From assembly GCA_910578385.1 (NCBI GenBank), contig CAJTQV010000009.1, forward strand, positions 1 through 64,000: 64,000 nt of DNA, in the 5' to 3' direction. This DNA comes from an uncultured Muribaculaceae bacterium. GTDB taxonomy: Bacteria; Bacteroidota; Bacteroidia; Bacteroidales; Muribaculaceae. Every line of letters begins with the position of its first letter. Positions within the stretch are counted from its first letter, which is position 1. Of the stretch, positions 51,027-59,233 are shown piece by piece. The notes under the pieces were generated by a model. It was given only the letters and a program-made list of their open reading frames with translations, searched no databases and was not told the DNA's origin. The translations under genes were made by a program, and so were the position numbers.

Positions 51027-53267
51027 CATACCCGCACGGCGGCTCGACAGTATTCTTTCTCCAATATATTTCGCCATCTCCGAGCGCATCGCCATCAGCG
51101 ATGACAGCTCTAACTGTATGCGCTGCTCCTCTTCAGTATCTCCCTTGCCGGCTATTTCGTGGAACTTCTTTATCAGCTCCTTTATGCGGAGATTGAGCAA
51201 TTCATTTTTCCATTCATCGATAGCCCTGACAAGAAGGACATTCAGCTTATCCTCTTCAAGTTCGGTCACACCATCTTTAAGGTAGATGTTGCTGAGGTGA
51301 TGTTTCTCGAATACAAGTTCAAGGGCAATATTCCGGACCTGGGCATCCTCATGGCTGCCTAATATTCGCCCGGGATATTCCTTGGAAAATTCTTTGACTG
51401 CTTCCTGCCGTCTGGCTGTAAGGGTTGCTTCAAGTTTCTGTTCCTCGCGCTTGATTTCCTCCATCGAAAGATTCGACTCCCCGATACGCGTGTAGCCTTC
51501 GTGGCGTGCGGTGTCAAGTCCTCTGTCAACCTCGGACATCCTCTCGTCAAGAAACTTCTCGAATGATGGGCGCATCTCATCAAGCATCCCGAATATCTTA
51601 CCGAAGATTTCTACAGAGAATGTAAGCTGCGACTCCGAGAGCTCCTCTTTTACAAAGTCAAGGACATCCAATGAGACAATTCTCTTCTCTCCCTGCGGGC
51701 TATCGGCTATCTCCTCCTCGTATGTACAGAAGTGAAGGAACGCGTAGCGGACACAATATTTTATAACCGCCAACTCAAGTGGGTAGAGCGGGTGGCTTTG
51801 CGGGGTAGGGATGTTCGGGCGTGCATCCGGCTGCGTTGCAATATCTGTTTGCGAGGGCATTCCTCCTTCTCCCGCCGGATCTGCGGGTTGAGCCTGTGAT
51901 TCCACTGTCTGTGGTTGCGGCTGGACAGGATAGTCGCGGCGCGTGCGCTCTTTCTTTAGTTTCTCGACAAGGGCCATGCGGGCTTTGCCGACGGCGCGTG
52001 CTATTGTTGTCTCGGCTATGCCGAGTATCGCGCTGCATTCCTGCACATATACGTCGCGTGAGACCTGATCCGGAATATGGGCGATCGACTCAACCACACT
52101 GTTTACAGCCGCTATGCGGTTCTGCGGGTCATTCTTCACGGCATCGAGCATCACTTCCGCCTTGTAACGTATGATGTCGGTTTCGTGGGCAGCCACATAT
52201 TCCTTGAATTCTTCAGGGGTATGTTTACGGGCGAATGAGTCCGGGTCATCTCCGTCGGGGAGCAACAGCAGTTTGACGTTGAGCTTGTGGCTCAGAAGCA
52301 TGTCGATACCTCGGAGGGAGGCCTTGATACCGGCGGCGTCACCGTCGTAAATCAGTGTGATGTTTTCGGTGAACCGGTGGATCATCGCAATCTGTCCATC
52401 TGTCAGTGCTGTGCCGGATGAGGCTACGACATTCTTCATGCCGCTCTGCCACATGCCGATAACATCCATGTAACCCTCAACAAGGAAGCATTTGTCTTCA
52501 CTTACTATTGATGACTTGGCCTGAAACATGCCGTAAAGCTCGTTGCTCTTCTTGTACAGGTCGGATTCCGGTGAGTTGATGTATTTGGCGAGTCCCCCCT
52601 TCAGGTCACGTCCTCCGAAGGCTATCACTTTCCCGGCCGGGTTGAGAATCGGGAAAATCACACGACCACGGAATCTGTCATATTCACGTCCCTGCTGAGA
52701 GGTGCCGACAAGCCCTAATGTCTTGAGCACGTTGATGTCAAAACCGGCTTTTTTCGCAGCATCGGTGAGGGCGTTTCCACGGTCGAGTGCATAGCCGAGA
52801 TGGAACGCCTTCATCGCGGCGTCGGTCACGCCACGATGTGTGAAGTATTGCAGGCCGATGTCACGCCCTTCGTCGGTGTCGGTCATGTCGGCCTCCATCT
52901 TGCGCATGGCCCATTCGTTGGCGATAAACATTGCCTCTCTCGCCGACTGGCGTGCGCGTTCCTCGTCGGTAAGCTCGCGCTCCACCACCTCGATACCATA
53001 CTTTTTAGCAAGATGCAGCAACGCCTCGTGGTAGGAGAGTCCTTCCTTCTCCATCACGAAGTTGACGGGACTGCCTCCTTTCTTGCATGAGAAGCAGTAA
53101 CAGAAATTCCGTTGCTTGTTGACCGAGAACGACGGAGTGCGCTCGTTGTGGAACGGACATAGCCCGACATAGTTCGAGCCACGTCGTATGAGATGCACAT
53201 AGTCGCTCACCACCTCGACGATGTCGGCGGTGTTCTTTATTTTGTCAACGGTAACGGGATCAATCAT
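51021..53267 (-). CDS. dnaG: DNA primase DnaG
   Basis: A 748-residue primase synthesising RNA primers for replication. The CHC2 zinc ribbon uses Cys37, His40, Cys58 and Cys61 (GLCPFHNERTPSF and CYCFSCKKGG); the TOPRIM core shows CFLVEGYMDVIG and TLIYDGDAAGIKA. The C-terminal helicase-binding region follows a Pro/Gln-rich linker (QPQPQTVESQAQPADPAGEG). It is ~100 residues longer than E. coli DnaG, mainly through this linker and the C-terminus. It lies 34 nt after dapA on the same strand. Confidence 0.97.
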   Translation of the reverse strand: MIDPVTVDKIKNTADIVEVVSDYVHLIRRGSNYVGLCPFHNERTPSFSVNKQRNFCYCFSCKKGGSPVNFVMEKEGLSYHEALLHLAKKYGIEVVERELTDEERARQSAREAMFIANEWAMRKMEADMTDTDEGRDIGLQYFTHRGVTDAAMKAFHLGYALDRGNALTDAAKKAGFDINVLKTLGLVGTSQQGREYDRFRGRVIFPILNPAGKVIAFGGRDLKGGLAKYINSPESDLYKKSNELYGMFQAKSSIVSEDKCFLVEGYMDVIGMWQSGMKNVVASSGTALTDGQIAMIHRFTENITLIYDGDAAGIKASLRGIDMLLSHKLNVKLLLLPDGDDPDSFARKHTPEEFKEYVAAHETDIIRYKAEVMLDAVKNDPQNRIAAVNSVVESIAHIPDQVSRDVYVQECSAILGIAETTIARAVGKARMALVEKLKKERTRRDYPVQPQPQTVESQAQPADPAGEGGMPSQTDIATQPDARPNIPTPQSHPLYPLELAVIKYCVRYAFLHFCTYEEEIADSPQGEKRIVSLDVLDFVKEELSESQLTFSVEIFGKIFGMLDEMRPSFEKFLDERMSEVDRGLDTARHEGYTRIGESNLSMEEIKREEQKLEATLTARRQEAVKEFSKEYPGRILGSHEDAQVRNIALELVFEKHHLSNIYLKDGVTELEEDKLNVLLVRAIDEWKNELLNLRIKELIKKFHEIAGKGDTEEEQRIQLELSSLMAMRSEMAKYIGERILSSRRAGML

Positions 53268-53301
53268 TCTTTATCTGCTTCATCTGTAATGTCGTGAGGG
53301 G

Positions 53302-54189
53302 TCAGGCTTGAAGTTCGGCAAGGAGTTTGCGCAGCTCCTCCCCGGTCTCCATGCGTGTCGGCACGAGGGGCAGACGAAGCTCGTTCTCGATCAGTCCCAT
53401 GTCGTGCAGCAACGATTTCACGCCGGCCGGATTTCCGTCTACAAACAGTTCGTCGTAGAGCCGCGAGAAGCGGTAGTGTATCGGGAGGGCTTCCTGAAAA
53501 CGTCCGTCGAGGCAAAGACGCACCATCTTGCCGAACTCGCGCGGGAATGCGTTGCCGACAACCGAAATCACGCCCTCCGCTCCCAATGTGATGAGAGGGT
53601 AGGTTATCGCGTCATCGCCCGAGATTACCTGGAAGTTATCCGGCTTGTGGTTTATGATTTCCTCAATCTGTTTGAAAATGCCCGATGCCTCTTTGATGCC
53701 TATCACATTCTCATATTTGTGTGCGAGGCGGAGGGTTGTGGCTGCCGATATGTTGACTCCGGTGCGACCCGGCACATTGTAGAGCACCACGGGGAGGGGA
53801 GAGGCTTCGGCCACTGCGCTGAAGTGTTGGAAAAGACCCTCCTGAGACGGCTTGTTGTAGAATGGTGCCACCGACAATATGGCGGAATATCCTGTCAGGT
53901 CGCTGTTGCGGAGTTCTTCGACCAGCGAGTGGGTGCAGTTGCCACCCATTCCGAGAACGAGGGGAACACGTCCGGCTACTTCCTTCTTGACAAACTCGCG
54001 GACCTGACGGCGTTCGTCAGGGTCGAGAGCCGGTGTCTCGCCGGTTGTGCCGAGCACCACGATATAATCGGCTTTGCCGTTGATTACGTGCGCGGTCATA
54101 CGCGCCAACGCCTCGAAGTCTATCTCTTTGGTCGATTTGAAGGGGGTGATCAGTGCCACACCCATTCCTCTCAGACTGATTCTTTCCAT
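53302..54189 (-). CDS. dapA: 4-Hydroxy-tetrahydrodipicolinate synthase
   Basis: A 295-residue aldolase-class enzyme condensing pyruvate with aspartate semialdehyde, first step of lysine and diaminopimelate synthesis. The Schiff-base lysine lies in GIKEASG; the catalytic Tyr in YNVPGRTGVN; GTTGETPAL and SGDDAITYPL are conserved. Length is normal. A consensus promoter sits at 54215-54245, and dnaG follows after 34 nt, so the two may share a transcript. Confidence 0.97.
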   Translation of the reverse strand: MERISLRGMGVALITPFKSTKEIDFEALARMTAHVINGKADYIVVLGTTGETPALDPDERRQVREFVKKEVAGRVPLVLGMGGNCTHSLVEELRNSDLTGYSAILSVAPFYNKPSQEGLFQHFSAVAEASPLPVVLYNVPGRTGVNISAATTLRLAHKYENVIGIKEASGIFKQIEEIINHKPDNFQVISGDDAITYPLITLGAEGVISVVGNAFPREFGKMVRLCLDGRFQEALPIHYRFSRLYDELFVDGNPAGVKSLLHDMGLIENELRLPLVPTRMETGEELRKLLAELQA

Positions 54190-54214
54190 AAAGTCGGTTA
54201 TTCTGAATATTACG

Positions 54215-54245
54215 CAAAATTAACCAATTTCCGCGAATTTTCAAA
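54215..54245 (-). promoter_or_regulatory. Promoter for dapA(-dnaG)
   Basis: On the minus strand TTTG (54245-54242), a 19-nt spacer and TAATTTTG (54222-54215) match the Bacteroidetes consensus. Transcription should begin near 54209, ~20 nt before the dapA ATG. Confidence 0.82.
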
Positions 54246-54306
54246 TGCGCGGATTGATTTATGAATGCGTTTCATAAAAATAGCGGTCGTTGCAGCGGTC
54301 GCGGTT

Positions 54307-56292
54307 TCAATCCTGATGCAGCTGGGCGATGTAGCGGTGCAGGCGGCGGTAGAACGGATGTCGCCCCATCGTGGCGGCATCGCCGATAATCATGAGCTTC
54401 ATGCGGGCGCGTGTCATGGCTACATTCATGCGGCGCAGGTCGCGCAGGAATCCTATCTGTCCGGTCTCGTTGGAACGTACAAGGGAGATTATCACCACGT
54501 CGCTCTCGCGGCCTTGGAACCCGTCTACGGTGTTGATTGTAATGAGATTACGGAATGACTTGAAAAAAGGTGTGCGGCTGATCAGCTGCCTAAGGTACCT
54601 GACCTGTGCGCGATAAGGGGATATGACGGCTATGTCTATGCGTTCGTCAAGTATCCGCTGGCTGCCGATACGTTCCAGATAATTCTGGAGGGTCAGCAAT
54701 GTCAGCAACGCCTCGTCGGTGTTGATGCGCCCATGGCTCTGACCCGCCAAAGCCTCTCTGAAAGAGGGTGTGGTGTCAGTGTTGTCGGACCTGTCTGACA
54801 AGTCCGACAAGTCATACTTCTCTCTCTTATCATCTTTAGTCATCAGTTCTGACGAGTCTATCCATTCTATCGGGGTGTCGAGGTCGAGTATGCCCCGGTG
54901 TCTTACCTCCGGAGCTGCTTTCATGCCACCACCGTAAAACCATTCGCTTGAGAACCGCATTATGTCCTCGTGCATACGGTATTGGGTACCGAGAAGCACG
55001 ACGGCCTCCGGGTGATTCTCGACTATTCGCTCCATCAGCGACACTCCGAGTCCCTGCCTCATGGCCTCGTATGATTTCACTGTGGGCGGCAGCTGACAGT
55101 GGTCGCCGGCCAATATGATTCTGTCGGCATGACGCACCGGAATCCACGTCGCGGCCTCCAGTGCCTGTGCGGCCTCGTCAACGAACAGTGTGCTGACCTT
55201 TATGCCGTCAAGAAGTCTGTGAGCGCTTCCTACAAGTGTCGAGGCAATCACGCGGGCCTCTCCGAAAAGGTCTGCATTTATCCGGAATTCTATGTCGGTC
55301 GCGTTGCTTTTCAGTGCGTCCATCTTGCGGTGCCACGCGTCTGAACGCTTCTTGGCTGAGCGCATTTCACGTATAGCCTTGCGTATGCTCCATAGTGTTG
55401 GATACTCCGGATGCGCCTCGAAGCGGCGTTCGTAGGTGGAGGAGAGCATCTTGTCGTTGACGCGTGTGGGGTTGCCTATACGCAGAACGTTCACACCCCT
55501 GTCCGACAACCGCTCGCAAATCAGGTCTACGGCCGAATTGCTCTGTGCGCATACAAGCACCTGACTCTCGCGCCGCAGTGTCTCGTAAACTGCCTCGACA
55601 AGCGTGGTGGTCTTGCCGGTTCCGGGAGGACCGTGTACTATTGCGACATCTTTTGCCGCAAGCACTTTATTGACACCCTTTTCCTGGTCCGGATTGAGGT
55701 ATGGGAACCGGAGAGGTGCGAACTGTAATTCGCGGGCCTCACGCCGTGAATATATTAGGTCGCGCAATTCGCCGAGTCTTCCTTTCGCCGCAGCTGTGCG
55801 TTCGAGAGCGTCAAACATCACCCGGTAGCTGGTCTCGTCAAACGACAGCATGATGCCGGGCTTTTCAGATTCGCTTCCGGTCGGAATGGTTGCGTTTTCC
55901 GGAATCTCGATGACCATGCGGTCGCCATCCACATAGCTCACCGTGCCGTTGAAAAGCATCCTTGTCCTTGCTCCCGATTCTGAGGCCATGAAGAACATGA
56001 CAGGTTTGCCATATTCAAAATTATGGTCGGTAGCGCTGTCTGCCTCTCGGGTCAGCTCCACTACCCGTTTGTTGAGGGAGTTGTGGAATGTACGCACTGG
56101 TGTTACCGGATACCACGCGTCACCTCGTTCGGTGAGACGCAGCACGCCGATTCTGTCGGCCACCTCGCTGAACGCCCTTTTCTCCTCCTCATATTCCATC
56201 TGGAGCAGCCGCCGTTGCAACGACAGGCAAGTGCCCGGCACATTTATCTTCCTCCGTCTCCCGTTATTCCCTTTATTATTCTCAGTCTCCAT
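54307..56292 (-). CDS. SF1 DNA/RNA helicase (IGHMBP2/DNA2-like)
   Basis: A 661-residue superfamily 1 helicase of the UPF1/IGHMBP2 type. Motif I reads IVHGPPGTGKTTTL, motif Ia LVCAQSNSAVDLI, motif II (Walker B) TLFVDEAAQALEAA, motif III ILAGDHCQLPPTV, motif V TVDGFQGRESDVVIISLVRS and motif VI RMNVAMTRAR. Around residue 500, between motifs III and V, an acidic insert (SDLSDRSDNTDT) is encoded by a 9-nt repeat. ATG 56292 (METENNKGN) is taken as start instead of the upstream TTG; the next Met (MEYEEEKRAF, residue 32) is an alternative. Confidence 0.93.
   Translation of the reverse strand: METENNKGNNGRRRKINVPGTCLSLQRRLLQMEYEEEKRAFSEVADRIGVLRLTERGDAWYPVTPVRTFHNSLNKRVVELTREADSATDHNFEYGKPVMFFMASESGARTRMLFNGTVSYVDGDRMVIEIPENATIPTGSESEKPGIMLSFDETSYRVMFDALERTAAAKGRLGELRDLIYSRREARELQFAPLRFPYLNPDQEKGVNKVLAAKDVAIVHGPPGTGKTTTLVEAVYETLRRESQVLVCAQSNSAVDLICERLSDRGVNVLRIGNPTRVNDKMLSSTYERRFEAHPEYPTLWSIRKAIREMRSAKKRSDAWHRKMDALKSNATDIEFRINADLFGEARVIASTLVGSAHRLLDGIKVSTLFVDEAAQALEAATWIPVRHADRIILAGDHCQLPPTVKSYEAMRQGLGVSLMERIVENHPEAVVLLGTQYRMHEDIMRFSSEWFYGGGMKAAPEVRHRGILDLDTPIEWIDSSELMTKDDKREKYDLSDLSDRSDNTDTTPSFREALAGQSHGRINTDEALLTLLTLQNYLERIGSQRILDERIDIAVISPYRAQVRYLRQLISRTPFFKSFRNLITINTVDGFQGRESDVVIISLVRSNETGQIGFLRDLRRMNVAMTRARMKLMIIGDAATMGRHPFYRRLHRYIAQLHQD
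54782..54812. repeat. 9-nt degenerate repeat inside the helicase gene
   Basis: Successive 9-nt units TTGTCGGAC, CTGTCTGAC and AAGTCCGAC encode a Ser-Asp-Leu/Arg repeat. The outer TTGTCGGAC (54782-54790) and GTCCGACAA (54802-54810) are exact inverted copies. Confidence 0.8.
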
Positions 56293-56301
56293 TACAACCT
56301 G

Positions 56302-56333
56302 CAAAATTACAATTTTCTCCTATAACCTGCAAT
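56302..56333 (-). promoter_or_regulatory. Possible promoter for the helicase gene
   Basis: TAATTTTG (56309-56302 on the minus strand) with ATTG 20 nt upstream (three of four -33 matches). Transcription would begin near 56296, only ~4 nt before ATG 56292, implying a nearly leaderless message or a later start codon. Confidence 0.5.
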
Positions 56334-56458
56334 CTACATCAGTCATTCCAACCTAACATTACCTTTTGACAACCGATATTATGTAGGGAAGTGAACAATA
56401 CTTATGACTATCCATGAATTTCTATGCAGCGGGACATTTGATTTTTTAACGTGCAGAA

Positions 56459-56490
56459 TTTGTTTTTATATAAAAATCTCACTACTTTTG
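56459..56490 (+). promoter_or_regulatory. Consensus promoter for a short RNA or the TonB receptor leader
   Basis: TTTG at 56459-56462, a 20-nt spacer and TACTTTTG at 56483-56490 match the Bacteroidetes consensus exactly. Transcription should begin near 56496, immediately before a terminator hairpin. Confidence 0.83.
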
Positions 56491-56495
56491 CAGTG

Positions 56496-56548
56496 TTGAT
56501 TCCCGGTAGCCCCTGACACGTCAAGCTATCGGGTTTAGTTTTTTATAT
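56496..56548 (+). ncRNA. Candidate ~50-nt terminated RNA or transcription attenuator
   Basis: CCCGGTAGC (56502-56510) pairs with GCTATCGGG (56525-56533; one G-U pair), enclosing a loop that can form an inner TGA/TCA stem. TTTAGTTTTTTATAT follows. Starting ~6 nt after the promoter's expected start site, this would be a complete, very short transcript, or an attenuator for the TonB receptor gene 185 nt downstream. The rest of the 439-nt gap (56550-56731) has small hairpins (for example GAGCGA/TCGCTC) but no second promoter or gene. Confidence 0.55.
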
Positions 56549-56731
56549 CTGCAAATATAATCTCTTTTTCGGATATATCGACACTAAAGTCGGCTTAATG
56601 TGCGTGTGTAATCTGTTTCCAAGTATTTTCAAACCATAAGAGCGAGGACTCAGATGTGAGGGAATGTTCGCTCGGGTCTTTCTCTGTGGGGTGGGAAATA
56701 ATAATGGTTGGGGATACGCGTTTTTAATTTG

Positions 56732-59140
56732 ATGAGAAACAAAATAATTCTTGCAATTGCCTTGTTGGCCGTGTGTGTCCTGCCGTCTCTGGCGGAGAAT
56801 GTGCGCATCTCCGGTAAGGTTGTCGACAGCGATGACCAGCCTGTGGAGTTCGCCACCGTGCGTGTCGCCAACTCGGCCATCGGCACAAATACTAACCTCA
56901 AGGGTGACTATACTCTTTCGGTAGCGCAGAAGGATACTATCGAGATGGTGTTCAGCTGCATCGGCTTCAAGACCGTAAACCATAAGCTGATTAATCCAAA
57001 GGGGGAACTTACGCTCAACGTGCGCCTGTATCCTCTCGATGTCGATCTGCGCGAGATTGAGGTAATCGGTTATCGTCAGAACTCCAACGGTATGCAGACC
57101 CTCAACACCGAGAGCTACAAACTCTCGCCCGACGTTTCGGGCGGTAGCGTCGAGGCGATGATTACCACCATGCCGGGTGTCAATTCATCAAACGAGATGA
57201 GCTCGCAGTATTCCGTACGCGGCGGCTCGTTTGACGAGAATTCTGTCTATATCAACGGCATGGAGCTATACCGTCCGCAGCTTGTGCGCAGCGGTGAGCA
57301 GGAGGGTCTGAGTGTGATCAACCCCGACATGGTCGGCAACATCAAGTTCTCGTCAGGTGGATTCCCGGCCCGCTATGCCGACAAGATGTCGTCGGCTCTC
57401 GACATCACGTACCGCGAGCCGGAGGCTTTCGAGGGTGCCGTGTCGGCAAGTCTTATGGGAGGTTCGGTCACAATAGGCAACAATACCGGCAAGTTCTCAC
57501 AGCTGACCGGTATCCGTTTCAAGAAGAATAATTCGCTTCTCTCCACAATGGATACGAAGGGTGAGTACGACCCGACATATTTCGATGTCCAGACCAACAT
57601 GAATTATAAGCCGAGTGAACGCTGGACAATCAACCTGCTCGGTAACATCTCGCTCAACCACTTCAATTTCAAACCTCAGGACCGTGAGACGACTTTCGGA
57701 ACGTCAGAAGATGCGAAGAGTTTCAAGGTCTATTTCGACGGCGAGGAGAAAGACAAGTTCGAGACGTATCTGGGCTCGCTGCAGGCGACATACCGCCACA
57801 ACAAGGCCACGAGCTTTACTCTCGGTGTCGCCGGATTCCTCTCAAATGAGCTTGTTACTTACGACATCTCGGGCGAGTATTGGCTCGACCAGGCCGGTAC
57901 CGCAGGAGAGGGTGGTGTAGGCGGCGAATTAGGTGTGGGCAAGTATATGGAGCACTCGCGCAACCGCCTCAAGACCTCCGTGCTTCAGGTTTCGTTGAAG
58001 GGTACGACCAAATACCGCGCCAACAATTTCAGCTACGGTGTCGGATTCCAGCATGAGCAATTCCACGACCGCACCAAGGAGTGGGAGTGGCGCGACTCGG
58101 CCGGATACTCGCTCCCGACATTGCCTGAGGGTGTGCACCTCATCTACAATCTCTCGTCAAAGCAGAACATCAGCATAAGCCGTGTCAGCGCATATGTGGA
58201 AGATGCTGTCTATCTCAGCAACAATTTCGCCTACATGACGCTCAATGGCGGACTCCGTTTCTCCTACAATGGTTTCAACCGCGAGTTTCTTGTGTCGCCG
58301 CGCGTGAATTTCTCGATTAACCCGGTCAACTTCCCCAACTGGTACTACCGTATCGGAGCCGGTCTCTATTATCAGTCGCCGTTCTATAAGGAGTATCGTG
58401 AGACCGTGGTCGATGACTTCGGCAACAGTTACATACAGCTGAACCGCAACATCAAGTCCCCGCGAAGCATTCAGGTTATTGTCGGTGCCGACTATACCTT
58501 CCGCGCTATGAACCGCCCATTCAAGCTGACGGGCGAGGCTTATTACAAGAACCTGGCAAACCTCATCTCTTACGAGTATGACAATCTGAAAATCAGCTAT
58601 TCCGGACACAACGATTCGAAAGGATATGCAATGGGTCTCGACTTCAAACTCTTCGGACAGTTTGTGGAGGGCAGCGACTCCTGGGTCAGCTTCTCGCTGA
58701 TGAAGACGCAACAGACTCTCGACGGCAAGAAGGTGCCTCTCCCGAGCGACCAGCGTTATTCCGTCACCGCCTACTTCACAGACTATTTCCCGAAGTTTCC
58801 GAAACTTAAGTTCAGTCTGCGCGGTGTGTTCTCCGACGGTCTGACCATGACGCCGCCCCACACCAGCCGCTCGGTGTCATATTTCCGTGCACCGGCCTAC
58901 AAACGTCTCGACATCGGTGTCAGTTGGCAGTTTGTCGGAGCGCCTTTCGACAAGGAACCGCCCAAAAACTTCTTCCGTCATTTCAAGAGCATCGTGCTCG
59001 GGCTGGATGTCTTCAACCTTCTCGACATAGCCAACGTGAGCAGCTATTACTGGGTGACCGATGTCAACAATATCCAGTACGCCGTGCCGAATTATCTGAC
59101 GCGCCGGCAGTTCAATGTCCGTCTCTCTGTAGAATTTTGA
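56732..59140 (+). CDS. TonB-dependent receptor with carboxypeptidase-regulatory-like domain
   Basis: An 802-residue outer-membrane transporter. The signal peptide is residues 1-22 (MRNKIILAIALLAVCVLPSL). A CarboxypepD_reg-like domain follows (ISGKVVDSDDQPVEFATVRV), then a plug domain (SVEAMITTMPGVNSSNEMSSQ, YSVRGGSFDENSVYINGMEL) and a ~600-residue barrel ending in RRQFNVRLSVEF with terminal Phe. It lacks a SusD partner, so it is not a classic polysaccharide locus; the substrate is unknown. ATG 56732 is chosen over the frame from 56708 because it gives the charged signal-peptide start. Confidence 0.94.
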   Translation: MRNKIILAIALLAVCVLPSLAENVRISGKVVDSDDQPVEFATVRVANSAIGTNTNLKGDYTLSVAQKDTIEMVFSCIGFKTVNHKLINPKGELTLNVRLYPLDVDLREIEVIGYRQNSNGMQTLNTESYKLSPDVSGGSVEAMITTMPGVNSSNEMSSQYSVRGGSFDENSVYINGMELYRPQLVRSGEQEGLSVINPDMVGNIKFSSGGFPARYADKMSSALDITYREPEAFEGAVSASLMGGSVTIGNNTGKFSQLTGIRFKKNNSLLSTMDTKGEYDPTYFDVQTNMNYKPSERWTINLLGNISLNHFNFKPQDRETTFGTSEDAKSFKVYFDGEEKDKFETYLGSLQATYRHNKATSFTLGVAGFLSNELVTYDISGEYWLDQAGTAGEGGVGGELGVGKYMEHSRNRLKTSVLQVSLKGTTKYRANNFSYGVGFQHEQFHDRTKEWEWRDSAGYSLPTLPEGVHLIYNLSSKQNISISRVSAYVEDAVYLSNNFAYMTLNGGLRFSYNGFNREFLVSPRVNFSINPVNFPNWYYRIGAGLYYQSPFYKEYRETVVDDFGNSYIQLNRNIKSPRSIQVIVGADYTFRAMNRPFKLTGEAYYKNLANLISYEYDNLKISYSGHNDSKGYAMGLDFKLFGQFVEGSDSWVSFSLMKTQQTLDGKKVPLPSDQRYSVTAYFTDYFPKFPKLKFSLRGVFSDGLTMTPPHTSRSVSYFRAPAYKRLDIGVSWQFVGAPFDKEPPKNFFRHFKSIVLGLDVFNLLDIANVSSYYWVTDVNNIQYAVPNYLTRRQFNVRLSVEF

Positions 59141-59183
59141 CCCCGTTTTCATCAACATTTTACGTTGAATATCAGTTATCAGT

Positions 59184-59217
59184 GCCGTCGCTCTTGCAAG
59201 AGTGACGGTATTTTTGT
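59184..59217 (+). terminator. Terminator after the TonB receptor gene
   Basis: CCGTCGCTCT and AGAGTGACGG form a 10-bp stem (one G-U pair) around TGCA, followed by TATTTTTG. The T tract coincides with a TAnnTTTG box at 59209-59216. Confidence 0.88.
59209..59216 (+). promoter_or_regulatory. Possible -7 box (TATTTTTG) for hisS overlapping the terminator
   Basis: TATTTTTG fits the -7 consensus and lies 17 nt before ATG 59234, but it is also the terminator's T tract and no -33 TTTG is present. Confidence 0.4.
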
Positions 59218-59233
59218 AAATTCGCGTAATAAA

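Noticed and set aside
53308..54264. A 318-codon open frame antisense to dapA
   Set aside because: It lies fully opposite the unambiguous dapA gene and encodes a composition-driven, domainless product.
56496..56731. Cobalamin riboswitch upstream of the TonB receptor
   Set aside because: The conserved cobalamin core and B12-box-like segments are not seen; only simple hairpins are present.
56543..56983. A reverse frame upstream of the TonB receptor
   Set aside because: It overlaps the receptor's start and the candidate leader, with no domain or promoter on its strand.
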